Assembly: GCA_015493225.1 (NCBI GenBank)
Contig: WGDO01000012.1
Coordinates: 1 to 52,897 of the forward strand
Direction of reading: 5' to 3'
DNA length: 52,897 nt
Origin: Patescibacteria group bacterium
GTDB lineage: Bacteria > Patescibacteriota > Minisyncoccia > Moranbacterales > DUUL01
The notes under the pieces were generated by a model that searched no databases, was not told the DNA's origin, and saw only the letters and a program-made list of their open reading frames with translations. A program made the translations under genes and the position numbers. Position 1 is the first letter of the stretch. Each line of letters opens with the position of its first letter. This document shows positions 44,427-52,897 of this stretch, piece by piece.

Positions 44427-45005
44427 ATGGCCATAGATATAGACAATAATAATAAAATTTTAATCATTCAACCAGATGACCAAACGCGTAGTATGTTAGT
44501 GGAAATTTTTAAAGAAAATGATTTTGATGTGCTGGAGGCCCGTGATGGCGCCGAGGGTTTTGCTAAAGCTAATAATCAGCCAGACATTAGCGTTGTTTTG
44601 ACTGATTTAACTATGCCTCGAATTGATGGTTGGGAATTTTTGAAAACAAAAAAAGATAATGAATTTTTGAAAGATGTTCCAGTGGTTATTTATGCTAATT
44701 TAATTAGTCGGGAAGATAAACAAGCAGCTCTGGATGCCGGGGCTCAGGATTTTATTGCCAAAGGAGCGGCTTCTCCAGCGGAAATTGTGCAAAAAGTAGC
44801 CCGAGCGATGCAACAGGGGGAGTATGATTTGCAGGTTGATCCCTACGCCTTAGACGCTCAGCAATTTATTGAAGATTTTCATCTCAACAGTAATTTTCAA
44901 TGTACCAATTGTGGAAGTCCCTTAGCAGTGAGAATTAAAGCTTATAAGGGCAAGGATTTAACAGCTAAAATTGTGTGTCCGAACTGTGGAAAGGAATATC
45001 TTTAA
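44427..45005 (+). CDS. Response-regulator receiver domain with C-terminal zinc ribbon
   Basis: A 192-residue protein. Residues about 10-130 are a receiver domain: KILIIQPDDQTRSMLVEIF, the phospho-acceptor Asp in VVLTDLTMPRIDGWEFL, and the conserved Lys in DFIAKGAA. The usual switch Thr/Ser after the fourth strand appears to be Ala (VVIYANL). The C-terminus carries two CxxC pairs (CTNCGSPLA and CPNCGKEYL), a likely zinc ribbon. No DNA-binding domain or histidine kinase is nearby. A structured leader precedes it. Confidence 0.8.
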   Translation: MAIDIDNNNKILIIQPDDQTRSMLVEIFKENDFDVLEARDGAEGFAKANNQPDISVVLTDLTMPRIDGWEFLKTKKDNEFLKDVPVVIYANLISREDKQAALDAGAQDFIAKGAASPAEIVQKVARAMQQGEYDLQVDPYALDAQQFIEDFHLNSNFQCTNCGSPLAVRIKAYKGKDLTAKIVCPNCGKEYL

Positions 45006-45017
45006 TTATTACGAGTT

Positions 45018-45140
45018 TACGGCCCCTACGAAAATACAAATTAATTACGAATCTACGAATTACTCACTGCGTTCGCTATGTAGCAGATTTGTCATCCTTG
45101 AGCGGGAGATAAATAGGTTTGCAGAGACCACAATAGTTTA
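45018..45140. repeat. Dispersed repeat, copy before recJ
   Basis: GGCCCCTACGAAAATACAAA, then ACTCACTGCGTTCGCTATG, then a GTAGCAGATTTGTCATCC-like part. It closely matches 50795-50960, and its first part matches the spacer after secY. Confidence 0.65.
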
Positions 45141-45159
45141 AATTTAAACATTTATATTT

Positions 45160-46914
45160 ATGAAAGAAAATTGGAAAATAAGAAAAGAGGGAAAAACACA
45201 GGAAAACAATAAATCAGAGAGATTATTTCCGGAGCTGGAAAAAACAACTGAAGATATTTTATTAAAAAGGGGTGTTGATACTGAAGAAAAGAAAAAAGAA
45301 TTTTTATACCCCGACTATGATCAAAACACCTATGACCCAAATTTACTGAGCGATATGGAAAAGGCAGTGGCAAGAGTTTTACGGGCTAAAAAAAATAAAG
45401 AACTAGTTTGTATTTATGGTGATTATGATGTTGATGGTATTACGTCTTCTACTATTTTACATGATTTTTTTCAACAAATCGGCATCAAGTCCTTTACCTA
45501 CCTACCAGATAGAAATAAAGAGGGCTATGGTTTAAACAATAAAGCCATTGACTATATTCTAGAGCAAAAAGCTGATTTGATTATCACCGTTGATTGTGGA
45601 ATTACCGGAGCGAAAGAAGTTGAATATGCTCGGCAGAAAAATTTAGATATAATTATAACCGATCATCATTTTGTTCCGGAGCAAATTCCCCGGGCAGTGG
45701 CGGTAATTAATCCCAAAAAACCGAAAGATAAGTATCCAGAAAAAATGTTAGCAGGAGTGGGCGTAACTTTTAAATTTATTGAAGCCATTGCTCAAAAAGT
45801 TAAAAACTATGACTTAGAACAATTGAAGTGGCTATTGGATTTAGTGGCCATTGGTAACGTGGCAGATTGTGTACCATTGTTAGGAGAGAATAGAACCCTG
45901 ACTAAATTTGGGTTAGTTGTTTTGGCACGTACTCGTCGCACGGGGTTGAAACAACTATTTGAAGTAGGGCGTGTTAAAATTAGTCCCTCTCAATTACCGA
46001 CGGGAGAACAGATTGGTTTTCAAATTGCTCCACGTATCAATGCCGCCGGTCGAATGGATCATGCCAGTGCTGCCTATGAGCTGTTGATTAAAAAAGAAGA
46101 TGACAGGGTGGGAGCTAGAACTTTAGCTTTGGATATTGAGGCCCAGAATAAACACCGTCAAAAAGTAACTCAGGAAATTATTAAAGAGGTAGAAAATAAA
46201 TTGGACAAAGATAATTTACCAGCGGTAGTTATTGAATCATCTGAGCATTGGCGATTGGGTGTAGTTGGTTTGGCCGCGGGGAGAGTAGCCGATAAGTATA
46301 ATCGTCCTTGCATCGTCCTCCAGGAGAAAGAAGGAGTTTTTAAAGGCTCATGTCGTTCCGTACCAGCTTTTCATTTAATGGAGGCGTTAACAGAGTTAAA
46401 GGATTTATTGGAAGCCTTTGGCGGGCATTCCCAGGCCGCTGGACTAACGGTCAAAAAAGAAAATTTTGTGGAATTTAAAAAGCGATTTACAAAATTAGTT
46501 GAGAGCAAAAAGTTAGGTGATGTTAAAAAGAGTATTGATATTGATGAAAAAATAAAAATAAATAATATCAATGAAAAACTATTAGATGAATTGATGCTAA
46601 TGGAGCCGTTTGGGCAAGGAAATAAAAAGCCAAAATTTATTTCGGAGAATATCGTTATTCAAAAAATTGCCTATCTCGGCGCCGACCAACAGCATTTAAA
46701 AATGTGGGTAACTGACTCCAAAGATGGCGCCAGAAGCCTAGAACTCATCACTTTTAATTATAAAAATAATCTGGAGATATTCAAATCAAACAAAAAACAA
46801 GAAAATCTTCAACCCGGCAACAGAATAAACATCGTTTACACCCTCGAAGAAAACATCTGGAACGGCCACCGCTCCATCCAAGGCCGAATCGTTGATTTGG
46901 AAATTGGGAAGTAA
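45160..46914 (+). CDS. recJ: Single-stranded-DNA exonuclease RecJ
   Basis: A 584-residue DHH-family 5'-3' exonuclease for recombination and mismatch repair. It has YGDYDVDGITSSTILHDFF (metal-binding motif), VDCGITGAKE, ITDHHFVPEQIP (the DHH motif), GVTFKFIEAIA, and the DHHA1 region with FGGHSQAAGLTV. Length is normal. It follows a dispersed repeat and no clear promoter was recognised. Confidence 0.95.
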   Translation: MKENWKIRKEGKTQENNKSERLFPELEKTTEDILLKRGVDTEEKKKEFLYPDYDQNTYDPNLLSDMEKAVARVLRAKKNKELVCIYGDYDVDGITSSTILHDFFQQIGIKSFTYLPDRNKEGYGLNNKAIDYILEQKADLIITVDCGITGAKEVEYARQKNLDIIITDHHFVPEQIPRAVAVINPKKPKDKYPEKMLAGVGVTFKFIEAIAQKVKNYDLEQLKWLLDLVAIGNVADCVPLLGENRTLTKFGLVVLARTRRTGLKQLFEVGRVKISPSQLPTGEQIGFQIAPRINAAGRMDHASAAYELLIKKEDDRVGARTLALDIEAQNKHRQKVTQEIIKEVENKLDKDNLPAVVIESSEHWRLGVVGLAAGRVADKYNRPCIVLQEKEGVFKGSCRSVPAFHLMEALTELKDLLEAFGGHSQAAGLTVKKENFVEFKKRFTKLVESKKLGDVKKSIDIDEKIKINNINEKLLDELMLMEPFGQGNKKPKFISENIVIQKIAYLGADQQHLKMWVTDSKDGARSLELITFNYKNNLEIFKSNKKQENLQPGNRINIVYTLEENIWNGHRSIQGRIVDLEIGK

Positions 46915-46955
46915 AGAAATCCGGAAAAAATAACCCTAAAACAGCCATATTAACC

Positions 46956-46984
46956 TTGATTTAGGAGGTGGTAAAGAGTATACT
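46956..46984 (+). promoter_or_regulatory. Promoter copy before the KAP NTPase island
   Basis: TTGATT, 17-bp spacer, TATACT. It matches the hsdM promoter region, including AACCTTGATTTAG before and GTAAAGAGTATACT across the -10 box. The rest of the spacer up to 47069 holds nothing clear. Confidence 0.6.
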
Positions 46985-47069
46985 TGAAGAGTAAATGATA
47001 ATTAAAATTTGTGTATGGTTTTGCACTTTTTTCCAAAATTTCACACGAAGATGATATTTGTGAAATTAA

Positions 47070-47234
47070 AGACAACGACAGAAAATAATTATAGATTTTG
47101 GCAAAAAGATTAACCCAGAAAAGGTCGAAAAACTAAACCTAAACGAAAACGACATTTTTGTCTGCTTTGACTCCGCACTAAACGACAGCGATAAAATCAA
47201 TTTGACAAAAAGCATAAATCTTAAGATGGTGTAA
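47070..47234 (+). pseudogene. C-terminal gene remnant
   Basis: An open stretch with no good start, encoding about 54 residues ending DIFVCFDSALNDSDKINLTK and LKMV. It looks like the tail of a lost protein, possibly a DNA methyltransferase C-terminus, but this match is from memory and weak. The next gene begins 5 nt later. Confidence 0.35.
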
Positions 47235-47238
47235 AATT

Positions 47239-48729
47239 ATGACAAGTAACAATGATAAAGTAGAAAAAGTGTTAGATAAAATTTATATTCCAGTTGAGGG
47301 TATTTTTGATAAATTTGACGAACATTTAAAGAGTAATAAAAGAATTCTTTTTTCAGGAAAGTTTGGGACAGGAAAAACATTTTTCTTGAATGAATTTTTT
47401 AAGGCAAAACAAGATAATTATGACGTGTATCATTTATATCCAGTTAATTATCAAATTTCTAGTAGTCAAGACATAATTGAATTAATGAAATATGATATTT
47501 TGATTAGTTTGTTAAATAAAAATGATAAGTTGTTTAAAGAAAATGATGAAAATAAGTTAAAAATATTAGTTGAATATATGAAACAAGCTGGCTCAGTTAA
47601 TTCATTTTTAGATTCAGCATTGTCAATTTTAAATATATTTGAGGTTGGTAAAACCTTAGGAAAACCATTGCAAAGTATGCTTAAATTTGATAAACAATTT
47701 CAAGAATTTGCAAATAAATATAAAAAAGGTGAAAAAGGCATTGTAGAAGAATATATCAAAGAAGTTGGTCAAAAGAATATCTCTGAAACCGATTATTTTA
47801 GTCAGATACTAAAAGATAAAATAAAACTACAAAAAGGAAAAAAGCAAAAAAGTGTTTTGATTTTAGATGATCTTGATCGTATTGATCCAGAACACATATT
47901 TCGTATTTTTAATATTTTTTCTGCACATCATGATGAAGAAAACAATGAAGTGGAAAATAAATTTGGGTTTGATAAAATTATTTTGGTGTGTGATTATAAT
48001 AATATAAGGAGTATATTTCATCATAAGTATGGAGCCGATGCTGATTTTAATGCATATATAGATAAGTTTTATTGTAGTCATCCATATGAGTTTAATAATG
48101 TGGATGTTGTCAGCAGTGCAATTACAGAAATTATTAGTAGGTATAAAACAGAGGATGAATACATTGTAAAACATGGTTTACTTACTCAACCATCAACTTA
48201 TTTGCATATGATATTTTTATTAATTGTAGAAGATGCCCTTACGTTGCCTCAACAATATCAGATAACATTACGGCAAATATTAAAACCGGTTGATTTTCAG
48301 AATGATGCTATAAGGAGTGGTGTATATGATGAGATTCATACACGCATTAATCCTACTAGAGAACATGGAATAGTGCAATCATTTAGAATTGTTGCAAAAG
48401 TGTTAAAGGGAATACTTGGTAGTAATGAGGATGTTCTTTTATTGTTTGACAGGGTAATAAATAATGATAATAGTACAGAATTTAGGCTTAGTGAAATGAA
48501 TGGTTATTTACTTCGAATGATTAAGGGAATAGAGTTAAATATAGATAAAGTTATTTCTAATATAGACATTGGCCAATATAAATATAAAATAGAAATTTCT
48601 GATGGTAAAATAAAAAATATTAAAGCAAAAAATGCTGATGGCTTATTGTTGTCGGATAAACAAGTGTGGTACGCTTTAATGCAGTATTGTATTAAAGATG
48701 ATTGGTCTATACTCAAGGGTAAATATTAA
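47239..48729 (+). CDS. KAP-like P-loop NTPase
   Basis: A 496-residue protein. Walker A is GKFGTGKT (about 40-47) and Walker B with the following motif is SVLILDDLDRIDPEHI (about 205-220), the LDDLDR signature of KAP-family NTPases. A sensor-like ILVCDYNNIRSIFHHKYG comes next. No membrane segment is obvious, but a small membrane protein is encoded directly downstream. KAP NTPases often occur in phage-defence and other conflict loci. This two-gene unit behind a copy of the RM promoter may be such a system; that is inferred. Confidence 0.75.
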   Translation: MTSNNDKVEKVLDKIYIPVEGIFDKFDEHLKSNKRILFSGKFGTGKTFFLNEFFKAKQDNYDVYHLYPVNYQISSSQDIIELMKYDILISLLNKNDKLFKENDENKLKILVEYMKQAGSVNSFLDSALSILNIFEVGKTLGKPLQSMLKFDKQFQEFANKYKKGEKGIVEEYIKEVGQKNISETDYFSQILKDKIKLQKGKKQKSVLILDDLDRIDPEHIFRIFNIFSAHHDEENNEVENKFGFDKIILVCDYNNIRSIFHHKYGADADFNAYIDKFYCSHPYEFNNVDVVSSAITEIISRYKTEDEYIVKHGLLTQPSTYLHMIFLLIVEDALTLPQQYQITLRQILKPVDFQNDAIRSGVYDEIHTRINPTREHGIVQSFRIVAKVLKGILGSNEDVLLLFDRVINNDNSTEFRLSEMNGYLLRMIKGIELNIDKVISNIDIGQYKYKIEISDGKIKNIKAKNADGLLLSDKQVWYALMQYCIKDDWSILKGKY

Positions 48730-48782
48730 TAATATTACATGAAGTTATTTTAGTGTAGTTTTGAAATAATAAGTGTAAAAAG

Positions 48783-49295
48783 ATGAATAATATGACAAGT
48801 GAGATGAAAACATTTTTAGAAAATCAAGATATTTTAGGACCTTTTGTTAGCATGTTTTTAACGGTCACTATTATAGTGTGGATTATTCCAAAAATGCAAA
48901 AAAAGAAAAAAGATGCTAGAGAAAAATTACGTAATTTTTATAATATAACATATGCGTTTGTGATGATCCGGGAAAATTTTAGTATTAAAATCGATGATGT
49001 TGTTCACAATAAAGAGAATTGCGGAGAATTTCATAGTTTTTTTATGGGCAATGGTAAACAATCTGTCAATTTGATTTTTGAAGAGATCGAATTTTTTAAT
49101 TTTGTTAATGCTAATTTTGCCTATGTAAATAAAGATTTGCAAGATTTATTTATAGAATATTTTAAAATTAGGGGTCCTGAAACTGTGCAAAATAAAATAG
49201 GGTGTAGTAATAGTAAAATGATTAAATTGCGAAAGGAAATTGAAGAAAAAATTATTAATCAATATAATTTTTATAAAAAAATTATTAACAATTAA
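48783..49295 (+). CDS. Small single-pass membrane protein next to the KAP NTPase
   Basis: A 170-residue protein with one membrane segment near residues 18-36 (ILGPFVSMFLTVTIIVWIIP) followed by a basic stretch (KMQKKKKDAREK), so the rest is probably cytoplasmic. The soluble part is helical and charged with no known motif. It lies 53 nt after the NTPase gene and probably works with it, perhaps tethering it to the membrane. Confidence 0.6.
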   Translation: MNNMTSEMKTFLENQDILGPFVSMFLTVTIIVWIIPKMQKKKKDAREKLRNFYNITYAFVMIRENFSIKIDDVVHNKENCGEFHSFFMGNGKQSVNLIFEEIEFFNFVNANFAYVNKDLQDLFIEYFKIRGPETVQNKIGCSNSKMIKLRKEIEEKIINQYNFYKKIINN

Positions 49296-49299
49296 CATA

Positions 49300-49437
49300 A
49301 TGAAAATAAATTTTACAAAAAAGCAGTTTGAGACTTTGCTGAAGTGGGTCTATATGGGAAATTGAGTGGCTAATGAAATATATAATTATGGAATAGATAG
49401 GTTGGAAATAGTTAAGGATAAGGATAATAGAAAATGA
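49300..49437 (+). pseudogene. Small gene interrupted by TGA
   Basis: MKINFTKKQFETLLKWVYMG-N is followed by TGA (49363) and then reads on in the same frame as VANEIYNYGIDRLEIVKDKD to a stop at 49435. The TGA sits where a Trp would fit. Since TGA ends real genes here, this is probably a decayed small gene rather than recoding. Confidence 0.4.
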
Positions 49438-49450
49438 ATAAAATAAATCT

Positions 49451-50506
49451 ATGGCAAAAATAGCAGAATCAAAAAGTGGAGATATAGTTTCTGATAACTT
49501 TATTATCTATCAAAGTGATGATGGGCAAACTAAACTTCAGGTGAAGTTGGAAGATGAAACAGTCTGGCTTACGCAGGAACAAATAGCTATGCTTTTTGGT
49601 AAGGGACGTTCAACAATTACCGAACATATTAAAAATATTTTTCAAGAGGAAGAACTTGATGAAAAAGTGGTATGTCGGAAATTCCGACATACCACAAAGC
49701 ACGGTGCTATAAAAGGAAAAACTCAAAGCAAAATAACAAATTATTATAATCTTGATGTAATAATTTCCGTTGGTTATCGTGTCAAATCTCAACAAGGAAC
49801 ACGGTTTCGACAGTGGGCGACCAAACGAATTCATGAGTACATTGTAAAAGGTTTTACTATGGATGATGACCGATTAAAGCAAGAGGGGGCGAAATCTCGG
49901 TATTTTGAAGAACTTTTGCAAAGAGTAAGAGATATTCGAAGTAGCGAAAGAAATTTTTATCAAAAAGTGACTGATATTTATGCTACCAGTATTGATTACA
50001 AAAAAGATGATAAACTTACCAAACAATTTTTTGCTACTGTGCAAAATAAAATGCATTTTGCTGTATACGGAAAAACTGCTGCGGAATTAATTGATGAACG
50101 AGTGGATAGCACAAAACCATTTCTAGGATTGACTAATTTTAAAGGAAAATATATCACAACAGGAGATATCGAGATTGCAAAAAATTATCTTTCCGAAAAA
50201 GAACTTAATGAATTGAATTTAATTGTTTCAATGTATCTTGATTTTGCTGAATTGCAGGCGATTAATAAAAAACCGATGAGAATGAAAGATTGGATTGATA
50301 AGCTGGAGTTTTTCCTAAAGGGAGCAGATAAACAAATTTTACAAAATAGCGGAAAAGTAAGTCACAAAAAAGCGATAGAAAAAGCAAAAGCTGAGTATGA
50401 AAAATATAGAATAGAAAATGATAAAAAGTACATCTCTAATTTTGATCGAGAAGTAAAGAAACTTTTAAATAATGGTAAGAAAACATCACAAGATAATGAA
50501 AATTAA
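49451..50506 (+). CDS. rhuM: RhuM-family protein, intact copy
   Basis: A 351-residue protein. The N-terminal part has TVWLTQEQIAMLFGKGRSTI, a helix-turn-helix-like segment that may bind DNA. Then come YYNLDVIISVGYRVKSQQ, FRQWATKRIHEYIVKGFTMD, FYQKVTDIYATSIDYKKDD, FFATVQNKMHFAVYGKTAAE and EIAKNYLSEKELNELNLIVS. RhuM proteins are named from a Salmonella pathogenicity island; their biochemical role is unclear. This is the only undamaged one of three copies. A perfect palindrome lies in its coding sequence. Confidence 0.85.
   Translation: MAKIAESKSGDIVSDNFIIYQSDDGQTKLQVKLEDETVWLTQEQIAMLFGKGRSTITEHIKNIFQEEELDEKVVCRKFRHTTKHGAIKGKTQSKITNYYNLDVIISVGYRVKSQQGTRFRQWATKRIHEYIVKGFTMDDDRLKQEGAKSRYFEELLQRVRDIRSSERNFYQKVTDIYATSIDYKKDDKLTKQFFATVQNKMHFAVYGKTAAELIDERVDSTKPFLGLTNFKGKYITTGDIEIAKNYLSEKELNELNLIVSMYLDFAELQAINKKPMRMKDWIDKLEFFLKGADKQILQNSGKVSHKKAIEKAKAEYEKYRIENDKKYISNFDREVKKLLNNGKKTSQDNEN
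49667..49695. repeat. Inverted repeat inside rhuM copy 3
   Basis: GTGGTATGTCGGAA / TTCCGACATACCAC, perfect 14-nt arms around one A, centred on the Lys-Phe codons. Confidence 0.85.
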
Positions 50507-50546
50507 ATTTAGTAAAAATTTATAAATATAATTCTGTGTTAAATGA

Positions 50547-50699
50547 AAAGTAAAAAAGATTTATCTAAAATTTGTTAGTGGGGAATTAAGAAGAAATAAA
50601 ATACATTTTGCTATTAACTCTGACACGAAATTTTATGACTATCAGAAACATCAATGGTTTGTCGATAGGCAACCAATCTTAGATGCAATTTTCAAATAA
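50547..50699 (+). pseudogene. C-terminal gene remnant after rhuM
   Basis: An open stretch with no ATG, encoding about 50 residues that end FYDYQKHQWFVDRQPILDAI-FK. It looks like the tail of a lost protein of unknown family. Confidence 0.3.
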
Positions 50700-50739
50700 A
50701 AATGTTAATAATATCTGCATAAACTGTCAGTAATTTTTG

Positions 50740-50768
50740 TTGTGGGAGATGGGATTGTGGGGTATAAT
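50740..50768 (+). promoter_or_regulatory. Promoter of dnaB
   Basis: TTGTGG, 17-bp spacer, TATAAT. The leader to dnaB would be about 250 nt and includes the dispersed repeat. Confidence 0.5.
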
Positions 50769-50794
50769 AAAAGCGTTGCCTTCAATTTTCGGCC

Positions 50795-50960
50795 CCTACG
50801 AAATTACAAATCAATTACAAATATACGAATAGCTCACTGCGTTCGCTATTTTTAATTTATGATTTACAACTTTCCGTTTATCGCTTAATATTTATATAGT
50901 CGTAAATTTGTAGTAGATTCATTATCCCTAAATAGGAAATAAATTAATTTGTAGAAGTAG
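50795..50960. repeat. Dispersed repeat, copy before dnaB
   Basis: GGCCCCTACGAAATTACAAA, GCTCACTGCGTTCGCTATT and a later GTAGTAGATTCATTATCCC part. It aligns with 45018-45140 over most of its length. Confidence 0.65.
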
Positions 50961-51026
50961 AAAATTCAAAATTAAACATTAGAACATTCATTTAAAATTT
51001 AAAATTTAAAATTTCGCGAAGCGTTT

Positions 51027-52511
51027 ATGACTGTAAAAACAACCCAATCAAATAAAATAAATAAATCTAAATCAATTGCGCCGACAAAAAGTGCTAAGAC
51101 TTCTTTGTATCAAGAATCTTCTTTAAAAATTCCTCCCCACAATGACGAGGCAGAAGAATCAGTTCTGGGTTCTTTGATGATGGATAAAGATGCCATCGTA
51201 AAAGTAGTGGATATTGTGCATCCGGAAGATTTTTACAATGATCATAATGGGGCTATCTATGAAGTTCTTTTGGAATTATATAACGAGCAATCACCGTTGG
51301 ATATTTTAAATGTAAGTTCTAAGTTGAAAGAAAAAAAGCTATTGAAACAAATCGGTGGTCGAGGAAGACTGACAGAGTTAATCAATGCCGTGCCTACCGC
51401 TTCCAATGTAGACTCCTATGCTAAAATTGTTAAAAATAAGGCTAACCTAAGAAGGCTGATTCAAACTGCTTCTGATTTAGTTCAGATGGGTTATGATGAA
51501 GAAATGCCAGTGGATGAAATTATGGACCACGCCGAAAAAAAGCTATTTGCAGTCTCTCAAAGTACTGTAAAACAAGGGTTTACCTCTATTAGTAGTTTAC
51601 TAGAAGGAGCATTTAATCGTATTGATGAAATACATCGTAACAAAGATAAATTTAGAGGGATTGAGAGCGGTTATCCTGACCTGGATAAAATTCTTTCCGG
51701 TTTTCAAAAATCAGACCTAATTATTCTAGCTGCTCGTCCTTCTATTGGTAAAACATCCTTTGCTTTAGACATTGCTCGTCAAGCCGCCCTGCGTTCTAAG
51801 GAGCCAGTGATGATTTTCTCTTTGGAGATGTCCTCGGACCAATTAGTGGATAGGATGTTGTCGGCGGAAGCCCGAGTGAGTTTGTGGGGTTTGCGTACTG
51901 GTAATTTGCAAGAGGACAGTGATGATTTTCAAAAGATCGGTGATTCCATGGGTGTTTTGTCAGAAGCACCGATTTACATTGATGATTCTGCCACCGCTAA
52001 TATTATGGAAATGCGGGCCATGGCTAGGAGATTTCAGGCGGAGCATGGATTGGGAATGCTTATTATAGATTATTTACAATTAATGGAAGGGCGGGGGAAT
52101 AAGGCTCAAGAGAATAGGGTTAATGAAATTTCGGAAATCTCTAGAGGCTTGAAAAATTTAGCCAAAGAACTTAATGTACCAATTCTAGCCCTATCTCAGT
52201 TATCCCGTGCTGTGGAAAGTAGAAGTCCACAGATTCCTAAGCTATCCGATTTGCGAGAATCTGGTTCCATCGAGCAGGATGCTGACGTAGTAATGTTTTT
52301 ATATCGAGAAGACCGAGAAAACCCAGATACAGAAAACACAAACATTGTTGAGGTACATATTGCCAAGCACAGAAATGGTCCCGTTGGACGAGCAATGTTA
52401 TATTTTGATGAAGAGTATGCCTCCTTTAAATCCTTGGATGTTCACCAGCAACCACCGGAGGATGAATTTGTTACTAATCCGCCAACGCCAAAAGATGAAC
52501 AAGGGGAGTGA
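51027..52511 (+). CDS. dnaB: Replicative DNA helicase DnaB
   Basis: A 494-residue hexameric helicase. After a basic N-terminal tail of ~35 residues come PHNDEAEESVLGSLMMD and the N-terminal domain, then the RecA-like domain: GFQKSDLIILAARPSIGKTS (Walker A), MIFSLEMSSDQLVDRML, MLIIDYLQLMEG (Walker B), ALSQLSRAVESR and RESGSIEQDADVVMFLYR. Length is normal. A long, repeat-bearing leader precedes it. Confidence 0.96.
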   Translation: MTVKTTQSNKINKSKSIAPTKSAKTSLYQESSLKIPPHNDEAEESVLGSLMMDKDAIVKVVDIVHPEDFYNDHNGAIYEVLLELYNEQSPLDILNVSSKLKEKKLLKQIGGRGRLTELINAVPTASNVDSYAKIVKNKANLRRLIQTASDLVQMGYDEEMPVDEIMDHAEKKLFAVSQSTVKQGFTSISSLLEGAFNRIDEIHRNKDKFRGIESGYPDLDKILSGFQKSDLIILAARPSIGKTSFALDIARQAALRSKEPVMIFSLEMSSDQLVDRMLSAEARVSLWGLRTGNLQEDSDDFQKIGDSMGVLSEAPIYIDDSATANIMEMRAMARRFQAEHGLGMLIIDYLQLMEGRGNKAQENRVNEISEISRGLKNLAKELNVPILALSQLSRAVESRSPQIPKLSDLRESGSIEQDADVVMFLYREDRENPDTENTNIVEVHIAKHRNGPVGRAMLYFDEEYASFKSLDVHQQPPEDEFVTNPPTPKDEQGE

Positions 52512-52601
52512 GATTTGATGACAAATTCTAAATAATAAATCCTAAATCCTAAACAATTACTCAATTTCAGGCACTGGTAACCAATTAGTAGTTTCAAAAC
52601 A

Positions 52602-52630
52602 TTGATTTTAAGCTAACCTTAGGGTAAAAT
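52602..52630 (+). promoter_or_regulatory. Promoter of the zinc-ribbon gene
   Basis: TTGATT, 17-bp spacer, TAAAAT. A TTTTTACTTT/AAAGTAAAAA hairpin lies just downstream. Confidence 0.5.
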
Positions 52631-52682
52631 AGAGATGTTTTTACTTTCAAAAGTAAAAAACACTAAATTTTAACTTTTTACC

Positions 52683-52897
52683 ATGGTTATTCCTAAAAAA
52701 AATTATGTCCCAGATGTGGTTCCCAGTCAGTTATTAAATCTGGGTCTAAGCACCTTCAAATATTTACTAAACTTGGCTGGAAACTTAAAAAGTTCCAAAT
52801 GTATAGATGTAAAAGTTGTTCTAGACAATGGCATAATGCTAAAAATACTGTTATGGGAATGTTGGATATAGAAATGATTGAACAAGCAGCCTTTATG
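52683..52897 (+). pseudogene. Zinc-ribbon, transposase-like gene, frameshifted at an A8 run and cut by the window end
   Basis: ATG at 52683 reads MVIPKK, then an A8 run (52695-52702) precedes the frame that carries a zinc ribbon: LCPRCGSQSVIKSGSK, then YRCKSCSRQWHNAKNTVMG, open to the window end. One more A would join the two. Zinc ribbons of this form begin many transposases. The shift could be a mutation, a sequencing error or slippage-based expression, which insertion sequences sometimes use at A runs. Confidence 0.5.

Noticed and set aside
49363-49365. TGA recoded as an amino acid, as in some CPR lineages
   Set aside because: TGA ends hsdR and the second part of the first rhuM at sensible positions, and no intact gene here needs TGA read through.

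Overview
The window looks like a chromosome segment of a low-GC bacterium of the Candidate Phyla Radiation (Patescibacteria). This is inferred from four things: an S10-spc ribosomal protein cluster that lacks rpmD (L30), start codons that mostly have no Shine-Dalgarno sequence (AT-rich leaders ending in forms such as 'aaattATG'), many single-pass surface proteins, and small dispersed repeats in the spacers. The genetic code appears standard (TAA, TAG and TGA all end genes). I saw no rRNA, tRNA or CRISPR array. Nearly all genes are on the + strand.

Layout. (1) 1-6401: the 3' part of a large gene ending in a lipase/alpha-beta hydrolase domain, then three tandem membrane-anchored ankyrin-like paralogues and a DUF805-like membrane protein; the arrangement suggests a toxin with immunity proteins. 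(2) 6646-17760: a type I restriction-modification island in the order hsdM - fic - hsdS - AlbA_2 protein - membrane protein - hsdR, followed by a broken rhuM. (3) 17857-20664: an AAA ATPase behind a palindromic operator, a TPR protein and a HicB/HicA toxin-antitoxin pair. (4) 20720-30832: rplU and the S10-spc cluster, with S8 and S14 in swapped order and a terminator after rplO. (5) 30855-34656: four promoter-plus-gene cassettes for membrane-anchored proteins, inserted between rplO and secY. (6) 34771-36668: an M23 peptidase and a small exported protein that, unlike their neighbours, have clear Shine-Dalgarno sites. (7) 36726-38997: secY with its own promoter, then an internally deleted rhuM. 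(8) 39227-46914: ligA, a DUF1508 protein, an ADP-forming acyl-CoA synthetase, a receiver/zinc-ribbon protein and recJ. (9) 46956-50699: a second accessory island (KAP-like NTPase, small membrane protein, intact rhuM, gene remnants) whose promoter closely matches the one before hsdM. (10) 50740-52897: dnaB and the start of a frameshifted zinc-ribbon, transposase-like gene.

Most interesting signals. Two ~100-nt hairpins (41970-42069 and 44279-44380) share an internal loop, while their 25-bp outer stems differ by eight double changes that all keep pairing. Both precede genes, and one lies just downstream of a good promoter, so they look like an undescribed structured leader element. Separately, all three rhuM copies carry an inverted repeat centred on the same codon boundary although the repeat sequences differ. 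The lipase-ankyrin cluster is a third candidate system.

All calls come from reading the sequence and remembered family motifs; no database search was run.
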